Shown here one piece after another: positions 16,008 through 24,049 of a stretch of 31,746 nt of DNA (positions are counted from its first letter, which is position 1; each line of letters opens with the position of its first letter). The stretch lies in contig JAZQAG010000003.1 of NCBI GenBank assembly GCA_045545095.1, forward strand, positions 1-31,746. Direction: 5' to 3'. This stretch comes from Phocaeicola_A sp045545095 (GTDB lineage Bacteria > Bacteroidota > Bacteroidia > Bacteroidales > Bacteroidaceae). The notes below the pieces were generated by a model. That model made no database searches. It was not told the DNA's origin and saw only the letters and a program-made list of their open reading frames with translations. Both the position numbers and the translations under genes were made by a program.

Positions 16008-16832
16008 AGTGTCTTCACCCCACAACTCTTCAAAAGTATCCTTTTCGATAATGTCCGAAGGCTTTACTTTGTCAAGTATAGACATCTTTGCGGCTTTATT
16101 GAGAACAAAAGAGAGTCTCACTGAAGGAGTGGAATTCGGGACTACCTTGGAAGGACGCATATCCTCTGAATACCGTTCTATTTCACCATCTGTTGACACC
16201 AGCATGACCCGAAGAAGCCTATAGTGAAACGTTTCAACATACAACCAATCTTCGTCAAACTGGAACTTGGCATACAGATTCTGGTTGTAATCCTCCTTTG
16301 ACAAATCAACGAGAATACTTCTGATTATACCAATGTTTTCAGGAGTAGCAAAAGTTTTTGGCAAACCAATTTTTACGTGAAAACTAATTGTATAATTCGG
16401 TTCTGCAATCCAACCATTATATGGAATGCCAGTACAATCTACACGTGTTATCAATTGATACTTCCTTTCCTCATACTCTTTCACGTGACGAAGAGGATTG
16501 GTGAACATGTATCGCATGATATAAAGTTGCTTTTTCTTCACATTGTATTCAAACCTTATATCACTGTCTTCATCACGAAGCGTTGCCTTGTTCTTTTGCA
16601 AGAATACATTTACCGTCTTGTAATGATTGGGCGTCATTGCCGGCAATCTGCGATGAATCCAGAATTGGTCTTTGCTTGACAAAAGGATTATCAAAAGTAT
16701 CAAGCCCCAGAGTAACAAATTGACAACCAACGTATCCAAAGACATTCCAAAGAAGAATCCACAAAGAGTTATTACCACAATAAAACAGCTAACCCCCAAA
16801 CCAAGAACTGGTGCTAAAATAACTCTATTCAT
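15990..16832 (-). CDS. Two-TM membrane protein of unknown function
   Basis: The 280-residue protein begins with two hydrophobic helices (about residues 5-30 and 34-52). The rest is a soluble part with many beta-like strands, probably cytoplasmic because Arg/His/Lys residues follow the second helix. I do not recognise a family; the overall plan resembles uncharacterised membrane proteins with a soluble C-terminal domain. The gene converges on the ABC-type ATPase, overlapping it by 18 bp at the 3' ends. Its upstream region holds the TTTCCTT palindrome pair at 16871-16922, which lies between it and the end of the xylanase gene. Confidence 0.7.
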   Translation of the reverse strand: MNRVILAPVLGLGVSCFIVVITLCGFFFGMSLDTLVVNLLLWGLILLIILLSSKDQFWIHRRLPAMTPNHYKTVNVFLQKNKATLRDEDSDIRFEYNVKKKQLYIMRYMFTNPLRHVKEYEERKYQLITRVDCTGIPYNGWIAEPNYTISFHVKIGLPKTFATPENIGIIRSILVDLSKEDYNQNLYAKFQFDEDWLYVETFHYRLLRVMLVSTDGEIERYSEDMRPSKVVPNSTPSVRLSFVLNKAAKMSILDKVKPSDIIEKDTFEELWGEDTSFLFS

Positions 16833-16870
16833 AATGCTCTATCTAATTGTAATTCTGCAAATATAGAAAC

Positions 16871-16922
16871 TTTCCTTCTAAAAAGGAAACAAATGCGCAA
16901 TCTTTTCCTTTTCAGAAGGAAA
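16871..16922. repeat. Two-palindrome repeat of the TTTCCTT...AAGGAAA family
   Basis: TTTCCTTCTAAAAAGGAAA (16871-16889), a 13-base spacer CAAATGCGCAATC, then TTTTCCTTTTCAGAAGGAAA (16903-16922). On the opposite strand it matches 25995-26046 almost base for base, including the spacer. It sits just after the xylanase stop codon (leftward gene). Confidence 0.8.
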
Positions 16923-16939
16923 GGTGGTATTTGAATCTT

Positions 16940-19900
16940 TTATCTGATCCGTTTCTTTACTTTTACTGTGCCATCGGCATACACTTGTCGTTCGAGGACG
17001 ATGCCTTGGGGAGTACTGACGGCCTGCCCGCACAGGTTGAAGTAGGTAGTGCTGAGCAGAGGAGCTGTGGAGGGAGTCTGCACTGTTTCCTTAATGCCTG
17101 CAGCGTGTCGTTCGGCAGCTAATCGCAGTTGGGCATGTACGTTGTAGTAAGCCGGCTTGGGCTGCAGATTACTGTCGTAGAGCAAAGGCTGGTTTTCGCG
17201 CCAAGAGTGGTTGTCCGAGATTCCCCATATGAGCATCGAAGGGCAGTTTTCGTTGCGTAGGAAAATGCGAGTGATGGCTCCATATTCCTTAGCTTGGAGG
17301 TCAAGGAGTGATGCCAGTGACAACTCCTGTCCGGTATCGCCACTTGTAGCTTGTAGCTCGTCATTCGTAGCTAATGCAATGTCCAGCTCTGTGATGATGC
17401 AGTCGAGGCCCAATGTGGCATAGCGTTGGATGTTCTTCTCCAATTTCAGTGTATCCAGTTCGCCTGTCGTCAGGTGGCACTGCAGACCGCATCCGTCGAT
17501 AGGCAGGCCTGCATCTTTCAGGCGCTTCACCAGATTGTAGTAAGCCTCCGTCTTAGTGCTTCCGGCAAACTCCACACCGTAGTCGTTGATGAATAGTTTG
17601 GCCTGCGGGTCGGCCTGGTGTGCCCATACGAAGGCTGAGTCGATAAACTCTTCGCCGATGTAGGTAGCCCAGATGCTGGGGCGCAGTTTGTAGGCCGTCG
17701 GGTCGGTACGTACGATGCTTTGGTCGTCGTCCAGCACTTCGTTGCACACGTCCCATTCGCGAATCTTTCCTTTGTATTTGCCCACCACATTGAAGATATG
17801 GTTCTTCAGGATGTCCAACAGTTGTCGGCGGGTGAAGTTGTGGTTGTTCTTCTTGCCGTCCTGGCTCACCCATTCGGGTACTTGTGAATGCCAGGCTAAC
17901 GTGTGTCCACGAACTTTCTGACCGAAACGGTCTGCCACCCACATGATAGCATCAGCCCCTCCGTAGTTGAAACTGTTTTGGGAGGGTTCTGTGGCGTCAA
18001 ACTTCATCTCGTTCTCTCCTACAATCATGTTGAACTGATTGCCTACAAGACCTGTTTCGCCATCGTTTCGGCTACAATCGTAGCGGTAGCTGGCTCCGGC
18101 CACACCGATGTATTTCCCTAATTGTTCGGCATAAGCGCGCAGGGGGGTGTTGTCCGTCAGGTCGGCTGTCCAGTCATCATCAGGATATCCCTTGTCTTCT
18201 TCCTCTTCGCCACCTTCTTCGTTTCCTTCACCCTGATTGCCGTATGCAAGCGATGTCACCCGTGCCACCACACTGAATGTATCATCCTCCTCTACCCGTT
18301 GTTCCACTTTCCAGGTGTAAGCCTTCGGATAGTTGATGGCCAGTTGCCAGTCCGTTCCCACCTTTTGTGTGGCTGTCAGCAGGGTCAGTTCATCCCCCAC
18401 GTTGAGGCTTGCATCCTCTGCCAGGGCAATGGTCAACCGGGGCATCTCTTCCGAGTCTTCAAACTCCTCTGTCTTGCCGTTGCGGGCAAGGGAACCAGCG
18501 ATTTCCAGTCGGGCATATTCGTCGGCACTCTTTACGTGGCAGACGATGGTCGCTTCAGGGTGTAGTGTCACCTTTACGGCCGATGTGGTGGCCTTGTAGT
18601 TGGCAAAGTGCAGGGTGCCCGTTGGGGCAATGGTGCCATATACCTCTGTTGTTGCAGCCACAGATCCGTTTCCGCTCAGTGTACCTTTGTTGAACACTGT
18701 CAGTGTGCCTGCAGAGCCTGTAGAGCCACTCTTTTTCCCTGTCAGCGCAGCTTGTGCATCGTTGGCTATCACCAGTGTGCCCTCCAGCAGGCGTATGCCG
18801 GCATTGATGTCGTTGTCGTTGCCCGTGATGCGCAGGCTTCCTGTACCTTCCTTTATCAGCCCTATCTTATTGCCGTTCGTAGCCAGAATCTGTCCGGCCA
18901 GTTCACTGTCGGTACCTCGTCCGCCCAGGATGAAGTAAGAGTTGGCTGTACTGCTCTTGTAATATCCGCTTAACGTACTGCCCGCTTCGGTGTTCAGTTC
19001 ACCGATGCGTATGCCACGTGTGCCGCTCTCCACGGCGATGGTGGCTCCGTTGTGCAGTGTCACCCGTTTCCCCTCCAACAGGCTGTTGTAGCGCGAAGCT
19101 GCGATGTTGTCCGGTTGGAATGTGCCGCTGTGCATCAGCAGGCCGTAGAAGCCACAGCTGCCCACCACAGCCTTGTAGGGATAGATATGCACTTCGCCCT
19201 TCATCGCGCTCCAGTCGGGATATGTGGAACCTTTGCTGGCCTTGGTGCCCAGGTACGAGCGTTCGCCGCCGGCATAGATGTTCAGTCTGCCCTCGCCTGC
19301 CACCTTGCCAGTCCACTCCGAGTAGCGCGAGGTGCGCACGTTTGCAGTCTGTCCGGCAGGGATGTAGATGTTGTCAGAGATGGTCTTGTACGAGTCTGCC
19401 GTGTTGCTTACGCAATAGTCCAATGTTCCACCGTCATCGGGAGTCACATAGTCGTCCCATTCGCCCACCAAGGCAATGTCATCAATGTAGAAGTCCGAAT
19501 TGTTGTGGTGGATACCCAGGCGCAGCTTGTCCGACGTGTTGGTGGCTGATGCCTGTTTCAGCGTGTATGTCCGTGTCTGCCACACTCCCGTGCTCCCTTG
19601 TTCGGGATAGCCCTCGTCGCGGTACAGCTCCTCATTTCCCACATAGGCGGCAAACTGTTTCCAGTTGTCGGCATCGCTCGTACTGCGGTAGAGCTTGTAG
19701 CGCACCATGGGGTAACGCTCCGTCAGTGCCTTTCCCCGCAAGTCGGTGTTCAATGTAAACTCTGGGTGGCATCCCCAGTCCTTCAGGGTGATGTGAAGCA
19801 CCTTGTTTTGGGCATTTTTAGGGTCGGCCACCACCTCTGCTTTCGAGGTCACACTGCCTCCATTTGTCTGCCACAGCGTCCATGCTGTGCCTATTTCGTA

Positions 19901-19990
19901 CGATTCAAAGTCGCATACGTTCAGTGGTGCAGCATTCACTCCTGCTGCCGTCAGGGCCATCAGGGCCAAGGTATAGATTTTCTTCTTCAT
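16940..19990 (-). CDS. Secreted modular GH10 endo-beta-1,4-xylanase
   Basis: The 1016-residue protein has a signal peptide (MKKKIYTLALMALTAAGVNA). A carbohydrate-binding-like N-terminal domain (about 20-175) follows. Then come about 400 residues of Gly/Thr-rich strand repeats with autotransporter-associated repeat character (GTGSLRITGND, LLEGTLVIAND), an acidic linker (EGNEEGGEEEEDKG) and the GH10 barrel (about 617-965). GH10 marks are RGHTLAWHSQVPEW, acid/base Glu751 in DVCNEV, nucleophile Glu868 in ITELDIA, and LIWGISDNHSW. The tail (TTYFNLCGQAVSTPQGIVLE ... KKRIR) resembles a Bacteroidetes C-terminal sorting-type domain. It should degrade xylan outside the cell. Residues 873-883 are encoded by a dispersed repeat. 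The ATG at 19990 is chosen for the signal peptide. Confidence 0.93.
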   Translation of the reverse strand: MKKKIYTLALMALTAAGVNAAPLNVCDFESYEIGTAWTLWQTNGGSVTSKAEVVADPKNAQNKVLHITLKDWGCHPEFTLNTDLRGKALTERYPMVRYKLYRSTSDADNWKQFAAYVGNEELYRDEGYPEQGSTGVWQTRTYTLKQASATNTSDKLRLGIHHNNSDFYIDDIALVGEWDDYVTPDDGGTLDYCVSNTADSYKTISDNIYIPAGQTANVRTSRYSEWTGKVAGEGRLNIYAGGERSYLGTKASKGSTYPDWSAMKGEVHIYPYKAVVGSCGFYGLLMHSGTFQPDNIAASRYNSLLEGKRVTLHNGATIAVESGTRGIRIGELNTEAGSTLSGYYKSSTANSYFILGGRGTDSELAGQILATNGNKIGLIKEGTGSLRITGNDNDINAGIRLLEGTLVIANDAQAALTGKKSGSTGSAGTLTVFNKGTLSGNGSVAATTEVYGTIAPTGTLHFANYKATTSAVKVTLHPEATIVCHVKSADEYARLEIAGSLARNGKTEEFEDSEEMPRLTIALAEDASLNVGDELTLLTATQKVGTDWQLAINYPKAYTWKVEQRVEEDDTFSVVARVTSLAYGNQGEGNEEGGEEEEDKGYPDDDWTADLTDNTPLRAYAEQLGKYIGVAGASYRYDCSRNDGETGLVGNQFNMIVGENEMKFDATEPSQNSFNYGGADAIMWVADRFGQKVRGHTLAWHSQVPEWVSQDGKKNNHNFTRRQLLDILKNHIFNVVGKYKGKIREWDVCNEVLDDDQSIVRTDPTAYKLRPSIWATYIGEEFIDSAFVWAHQADPQAKLFINDYGVEFAGSTKTEAYYNLVKRLKDAGLPIDGCGLQCHLTTGELDTLKLEKNIQRYATLGLDCIITELDIALATNDELQATSGDTGQELSLASLLDLQAKEYGAITRIFLRNENCPSMLIWGISDNHSWRENQPLLYDSNLQPKPAYYNVHAQLRLAAERHAAGIKETVQTPSTAPLLSTTYFNLCGQAVSTPQGIVLERQVYADGTVKVKKRIR
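17341..17377 (-). repeat. Dispersed repeat copy C inside the xylanase coding sequence
   Basis: Read on the minus strand, the segment contains GACGAGCTACAAGCTACAAG. Over 24 bases it differs from copy A (starting at 8141) at only two positions. It stays in frame and is translated as LATNDELQATS, residues 873-883. Confidence 0.8.
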
Positions 19991-20015
19991 AAGTCTTTGT
20001 ATATTTCTTTGGGGA

Positions 20016-20023
20016 CAAAGGTA
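20016..20023 (-). promoter_or_regulatory. -7 element TACCTTTG of the xylanase gene
   Basis: An exact minus-strand TAnnTTTG match lies 25 bp before the start codon at 19990, between the xylanase and MutS-like genes. The -33 half is poor. Confidence 0.5.
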
Positions 20024-20099
20024 AGGAGAATCTGTCACACATACTTGTTTGTATGTTTCTAAAAGTTCTCTTTTGGTCCGATTGTCAGTGTGATGATAC

Positions 20100-21986
20100 T
20101 CACCACTCCCCTTCCCCGATGCCCATCTGTTGCATCAGGAAGCAGGCGTTCATGTTTTGGGCAATGCCCGGGCGCAGGCGGTAGGCGCAGGTGAGCTGGT
20201 CGTTCCGGATGTCGGCCTCGAAGCAGAGGTTGTGTACGTGGGTGGGATAGTGGTCGGCCAGTGTGCCCAGGAGCAGGTCGTGGGTAGCAATGATCCCATT
20301 GGCCCTCAGGCGGACAAGCTGCCGGAGCAGTGCCAAGGAGCCTTTCTGCTTGTCCACCGAGTTGGTGCCGCGCAAAATTTCATCGAGTACGATGAAGAGC
20401 TGTTCGCCCTGCTTCAGGGAGTCGATGATGAGCTTCAACCGCTTCAGTTCGGCAAAGAAGTACGACTCACCATCACTCAGACTGTCGGCCGTGCGCAGAC
20501 TGGTGAGCAGGCGGGCAGGGGTAAACGTCATCTTTGTGCCACAGACGGGCAGTCCCACACAGGCCAGCAGGTAGTTGACCGACACGGTGCGCAGGTAGGT
20601 GCTCTTGCCCGCCATGTTGGCACCGGTGATGACCAGAAAGTCGGGCCGTCCGTCAATCGTTATAGGGTTGGGCACACAGGTGCCGCGCCGCATCAGCGGG
20701 TGGCTCAAGGCTGTGGCTGTATAGATGAAATTTCCATCGGTCTCCTGTGCATCTGGCCATGTGTAGTCGGGGTGGTGGCGCACAAATAGTGCCATTGATA
20801 CATAGGCATCGGCTTGTGCCAACGCGTCCATCCAAACGGGGATCCGGGCAGAAAATAACCGTTTCCATCGCTCAATTTGGATTATTTGGTGTATTTCCCA
20901 AAAGAAGAGACCGTTCAGCAGAAAGAGTAGTAAGACGTTGTTACGGCGGTCCAGATTGTCCATCAGTTTGCGTAACTGGTGGATGGCCGATGAGGCAGAT
21001 GCTCCCCTCTCCTGCCCCACTTCTTTGGCTATCTGTTGCCATGCTGTTTCGTTTTTCCACGATGCCTGCTCCATCAGTTCCAGAGCAGGAGCCACCAATG
21101 ACAAGGTGCGTAAGCGGCGGCTGTACTCCTGCTGCTTGCGGGTGATATGGGTAGTGAAGAGTGATGAGACGATGGCGAACAGGATGGTGACTAATGTGGC
21201 CAATGAGTAAGGCAACAGCTCACTGATGGCTGCTCCCCATACTAATAGGTTCATGCCGGCGGCCAAGGGGGTGAGCAGGCGGTAATACCAATGGGGCGAA
21301 AAGTCGTCGGGCGAGGTAGTCCATGCCTTCCAGTCGGTGTGTCCCAAGGTGAGCAGTGTCTCTTCTCCCTTGTGCCCGTTGGTGGCATAGTCCTCGGCCG
21401 CTGCACTGAGCATCTCCACACGGAAACGGGTCAGGAAATCCTTCTCCTTCCCCATCGTTTGCAGCAACTGTTGCCGTTGGCGGATGGAGGTAGTATCAGT
21501 CAAGGGACGGCCAAGTACCTTGGCCAGCCAGTGGCTGCCCACATCGCTGCACGTACGGTTCAGCATCTGGAAGAGGGAGTGACGACCGAAGAGGTCGATG
21601 TCATAAGCAAAATCGTGTGCCGTATCCACGTACTCCTCCCCTGCCCGCTGTCCGGCATAGTCCTCGCTGAGGTGCTCCAAGTCGGTCCGGCAGACAGCAA
21701 GGCTGACCTCGCCCCGTGAATAGCAGGCAAACAGGCGGGTATGATATTTCACCAATGCCAAAAAGAGTAACAGCCCTACCCCACTGATGACAGGTAAAAA
21801 AGCCATCCTTTGGCCGGCAATGTAGAACGAAATGCTCAGCAGTGCCATCAGGAACAGCACCACCCGCAGCGTACTCACCCATCGGATGCGTCGCTGCAAC
21901 CGGCTTTGTTCCGATTCGATGAGGGCCTTTTCTTGTCGGCACTCGCTCTTCATTTCTGCATAATCTTGTATATGTTTCTCTTCCAT
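20100..21986 (-). CDS. Membrane-anchored MutS-family ATPase
   Basis: The 628-residue protein has the MutS C-terminal ATPase: Walker A GANMAGKSTYLRT, the conserved SLSDGESYFFAEL signature, Walker B LFIVLDEILRGTNS and switch histidine IIATHDLLL. The mismatch-recognition and connector domains are absent. Instead there are two TM helices near residues 40-82, two near 245-290, and a shorter hydrophobic stretch near 360. A MutS-core lever segment (DIDLFGRHSLFQMLNRT) is kept. Membrane-bound MutS-like proteins of this plan are common in Bacteroidetes, and their role is not established; mismatch repair is unlikely. The ATG at 21986 gives a charged N-terminal tail. It is followed by the xylanase gene 110 bp downstream, which has its own -7 element. 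Confidence 0.87.
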   Translation of the reverse strand: MEEKHIQDYAEMKSECRQEKALIESEQSRLQRRIRWVSTLRVVLFLMALLSISFYIAGQRMAFLPVISGVGLLLFLALVKYHTRLFACYSRGEVSLAVCRTDLEHLSEDYAGQRAGEEYVDTAHDFAYDIDLFGRHSLFQMLNRTCSDVGSHWLAKVLGRPLTDTTSIRQRQQLLQTMGKEKDFLTRFRVEMLSAAAEDYATNGHKGEETLLTLGHTDWKAWTTSPDDFSPHWYYRLLTPLAAGMNLLVWGAAISELLPYSLATLVTILFAIVSSLFTTHITRKQQEYSRRLRTLSLVAPALELMEQASWKNETAWQQIAKEVGQERGASASSAIHQLRKLMDNLDRRNNVLLLFLLNGLFFWEIHQIIQIERWKRLFSARIPVWMDALAQADAYVSMALFVRHHPDYTWPDAQETDGNFIYTATALSHPLMRRGTCVPNPITIDGRPDFLVITGANMAGKSTYLRTVSVNYLLACVGLPVCGTKMTFTPARLLTSLRTADSLSDGESYFFAELKRLKLIIDSLKQGEQLFIVLDEILRGTNSVDKQKGSLALLRQLVRLRANGIIATHDLLLGTLADHYPTHVHNLCFEADIRNDQLTCAYRLRPGIAQNMNACFLMQQMGIGEGEW

Positions 21987-22011
21987 TCCTGCATTTTTCT
22001 TATTTGCCCGG

Positions 22012-22043
22012 CAAAGTAATGGCTAATAAGTGGGGTATGCAAA
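22012..22043 (-). promoter_or_regulatory. Promoter of the MutS-like gene (TTTG, 20 bp, TTACTTTG)
   Basis: On the minus strand, TTTG (22043-22040) is followed after 20 bp by TTACTTTG (22019-22012), one base from TAnnTTTG. The ATG is 26 bp further at 21986. Confidence 0.55.
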
Positions 22044-22187
22044 TATTTTACACTTTTTTGACGAATACGAATTTGGGTGAAGATTTTTCTCTCTATTTAT
22101 TTATTTATTCTCTCTCCACCCTAAAATCCGTTTGCCCCATGCTTTTTTTTAGTTTGCCTTGCCCATTTATTGGTTTTTCCTTAGTCT

Positions 22188-22239
22188 AAAGTTTAATCAA
22201 CAGTGCTAATCATATAATCAGCAGTGATGATTAAACTTT
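22188..22239. repeat. 12-bp perfect inverted repeat with 21-bp-spaced direct repeats
   Basis: AAAGTTTAATCA (22188-22199) is exactly complementary to TGATTAAACTTT (22228-22239). Within and across the arms, AATCAACAGTGCT (22195) and AATCAGCAGTGAT (22216) are similar direct repeats exactly 21 bp apart. The position upstream of a sigma-factor gene suggests an operator or a folded leader. Confidence 0.6.
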
Positions 22240-22368
22240 TCTCCCAGGCTTTGCAAGTTTCTCAAAGGCTTTGCGTCTTTTCTTGCGGATCCATTCCATT
22301 AACAATCTTTATGAGTAAGAATCCAAGGGGCTTTGCGTTATATCTGCAAACGAAGGGAGAAAGAAAGC

Positions 22369-22584
22369 ATGAAGCAGGACAAGGCTTACATAGAAATGCA
22401 AGTGACGGATGCACCGCTCAGCGAACAAGAGTTTGAGAAGTTGGTGAAGCGTATGCGGCCGCAGCTGATGCGGATGGGGCGCGAGTTCTTCGGTTCGGAG
22501 ATGGAGGCCGAAGAGGTGGTGCAGGAAACATGGCTACGCGTATGGAATGTGCGCCATTCGGCCACCGTCACCAAGGCAAAGTGA
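22369..22584 (+). pseudogene. ECF sigma factor truncated after region 2
   Basis: The 71-codon frame (start MKQDKAYIEM) contains EFEKLVKRMRPQLMRMGREF and then FFGSEMEAEEVVQETWLRVW. It aligns with sigma region 2 of the two intact paralogues in this window (RIGRDFFGSADDAEDVAQET at 23540; FFGNESDADDVAQE in 28200-28718). Similarity ends at about LRVW (near position 22545), and the remaining residues up to TKAK are unrelated. Region 4, the promoter -35 binding domain, is absent from the next kilobase. It is therefore a 3'-deleted remnant, though a region-2-only peptide could still be translated. It has the same orientation as the intact sigma gene 1.0 kb to the right. Confidence 0.7.
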
Positions 22585-22618
22585 TGGCGCTAATTTTAAT
22601 AATAATGTTGTATTAGGT

Positions 22619-22645
22619 GAAGGGGGTGCGTGATCCATCCCCTTC
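22619..22645 (-). terminator. Short hairpin after the DUF6563-like gene
   Basis: GAAGGGG (22619-22625) pairs with CCCCTTC (22639-22645), ten bases after the leftward stop. No T-run follows immediately, so the terminator call is weak. Confidence 0.3.
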
Positions 22646-22655
22646 TCATGTTGAA

Positions 22656-23303
22656 TCAGAATGGTTTCAGTAGGCCAAGTTTCTTCAGTTGTCTGATAAC
22701 CACTTCGGCAGATTCCTTGGAAGTCTTGTCGTAAGTCTCGTAAAGTCCTGGTCCAAGGGTACTTTCTGCTAACAGGGCACTCATTTCCTTGGCTTTAATC
22801 TGTTTTACCTTCCTTTCGTTGGAGTCCATGATGTAGCATACTTCCGGATTTTCGTTCAAATCGGTCGAAACGGCAATGGCCCCACCGATAGCCCCTCCTA
22901 ACATGCCTCCCATAATCACGGCATTGGACGTCTTTCGCGGAGCTACAAAGCAGACCTTGTCTTCTGCATATCTGTACGCTTGGGCATAATGGCTGCCGAA
23001 AGTGATACCCTTGGCACGCAGTTTGCGGAGGTTCACGTACATTTTGCCTTCGTAGATGATAAGGCGTGCCTCTTTCTTCAGCAATTCGTCTGTCTCTTCG
23101 TTGCCTGTGACAAACTTGAAGCTGCCGCCACCCGACCAAAATTTTTGGGATTTGGTGCGTCCTTCCATCCATACCGAATCTTCCAAGTTTATCCACTTGT
23201 CATTCTTGAAATCTTCGTAGGAGAGGCAATAGCGCGTTTGAGCCATTGTAGTGGCCAATGCTGCCATCATCAACGCAAATACAAGGAAAAATCTTTTTGT
23301 CAT
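22656..23303 (-). CDS. Exported DUF6563-like protein of unknown function
   Basis: The 215-residue protein has a signal peptide (MTKRFFLVFALMMAALATTMAQ). It is followed by a domain with YCLSYEDFKNDKWINLEDSV, KFVTGNEETDELLKKEARL, MYVNLRKLRAKGITFGSHYA and a Gly-rich hydrophobic stretch GGMLGGAIGGAIAVS that may sit in or against a membrane. The layout matches what I know as DUF6563, an uncharacterised Bacteroidales family; this match is from memory. The start at 23303 is chosen because it gives the signal peptide and follows a complete promoter at 23386-23416. It is divergent from the intact sigma gene, lying between that and the truncated sigma remnant. Confidence 0.75.
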   Translation of the reverse strand: MTKRFFLVFALMMAALATTMAQTRYCLSYEDFKNDKWINLEDSVWMEGRTKSQKFWSGGGSFKFVTGNEETDELLKKEARLIIYEGKMYVNLRKLRAKGITFGSHYAQAYRYAEDKVCFVAPRKTSNAVIMGGMLGGAIGGAIAVSTDLNENPEVCYIMDSNERKVKQIKAKEMSALLAESTLGPGLYETYDKTSKESAEVVIRQLKKLGLLKPF

Positions 23304-23385
23304 AGTTGTATGTTCATTATAAATTATAGGGCAGGAGTGTGCTATTGTTCTCTTTTGGGCCTGCAATCAGTTCTTTATCTCGCGA

Positions 23386-23416
23386 CAAAAGTAGGATAAA
23401 TCCACACAAGTGCAAA
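23386..23416 (-). promoter_or_regulatory. Complete Bacteroides promoter (TTTG, 19 bp, TACTTTTG)
   Basis: On the minus strand, TTTG (23416-23413), a 19-bp spacer and TACTTTTG (23393-23386) match the Bacteroides consensus exactly. The leader to the ATG at 23303 is about 75 nt. Confidence 0.75.
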
Positions 23417-23473
23417 GGGAAATGCTCAAAAGTTGCTTCAAAATCCTCAAATTTTCCTTGGAGAATAACTATT

Positions 23474-23507
23474 TTTGCATTTTCTTACTTAAGTTTTCCT
23501 TCCTTTG
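23474..23507 (+). promoter_or_regulatory. Possible promoter of the sigma/anti-sigma operon
   Basis: TTTG at 23474-23477 and a near -7 TTCCTTTG at 23500-23507 are separated by 22 bp, slightly long, and lie 32 bp before the sigma ATG. The imperfect -7 could instead be read by an alternative sigma factor. Confidence 0.35.
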
Positions 23508-23539
23508 TACGTATAGAGAGTAAAAGCATTATTTGAAAC

Positions 23540-24049
23540 ATGGACAAAACGACCTTTGAACAGACAGCAGCGCGGCTGCGTCCTCTGATTCTTCGCATCG
23601 GGCGCGACTTCTTCGGCTCGGCGGACGATGCGGAGGATGTGGCGCAAGAGACGTTGCTACGCCTATGGCAGTACTGCCAGCGGTTGGACGAAGGTCGGAA
23701 CATGGAAGCGCTGGCTGCAAGGGTGGCCAAGAACTGCTGTGTGGATATGCAACGGAGGAGCCGCATTGATACGGTAAGGGAAGGTGAGGAGGTCTTGGTG
23801 CTCAGCCCCGCCTTGATGCCATCGCCGCACGAAGAGTTGGAGCAAAAGGAAGGAGTGGAGGCTCTGGACGAGGCCGTCAATCAGCTGCAGGTGCGCGAGC
23901 GACAACTCTTTGAGATGCGGCAGCAAGAGGGACTGTCAACTGAAGAGATTGCCCAACAGACGGGCATACCGAAGGCATCAGTGCAGAGCATGATAGCCAT
24001 GGCAAGAAAGAAAGTGTTTAACGAAATGAAAAGGAGGATGAACAGATGA
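23540..24049 (+). CDS. ECF-type RNA polymerase sigma factor (module 1)
   Basis: The 169-residue protein has sigma region 2 at about residues 8-75 (LRPLILRIGRDFFGSADDAE, DVAQETLLRLWQYCQRL) and region 4 at about 108-165 (LQVRERQLFEMRQQEGLSTE, then the helix-turn-helix IAQQTGIPKASVQSMIAMAR). There is no region 3, as expected for ECF sigma factors. It would direct RNA polymerase to its own target promoters when released by its membrane partner. The stop codon overlaps the next start (ATGA at 24046-24049). It is paralogous to the sigma factor at 28200-28718 and to the truncated copy at 22369. Confidence 0.9.
   Translation: MDKTTFEQTAARLRPLILRIGRDFFGSADDAEDVAQETLLRLWQYCQRLDEGRNMEALAARVAKNCCVDMQRRSRIDTVREGEEVLVLSPALMPSPHEELEQKEGVEALDEAVNQLQVRERQLFEMRQQEGLSTEEIAQQTGIPKASVQSMIAMARKKVFNEMKRRMNR

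Larger units (their letters stand above)
21987..22368. other. Intergenic region between MutS-like gene and the truncated sigma gene
   Basis: This is 382 bp of AT-rich DNA. It holds the minus-strand promoter of the MutS-like gene (22012-22043), a 12-bp inverted repeat with nested 21-bp-spaced direct repeats (22188-22239), and three copies of GGCTTTGC at 22247, 22267 and 22329. No credible gene is seen. Confidence 0.6.

Noticed and set aside
16441..16500. Additional parS sites at CACGTG cores
   Set aside because: The flanking bases of both cores do not fit TGTTnC...GnAACA, and they lie in coding sequence.
19018..19758. A 246-codon rightward open frame across the xylanase gene
   Set aside because: Its product is dominated by Cys, Arg, Ser and Pro with no domain; it is the antisense reading of the strand-repeat region.
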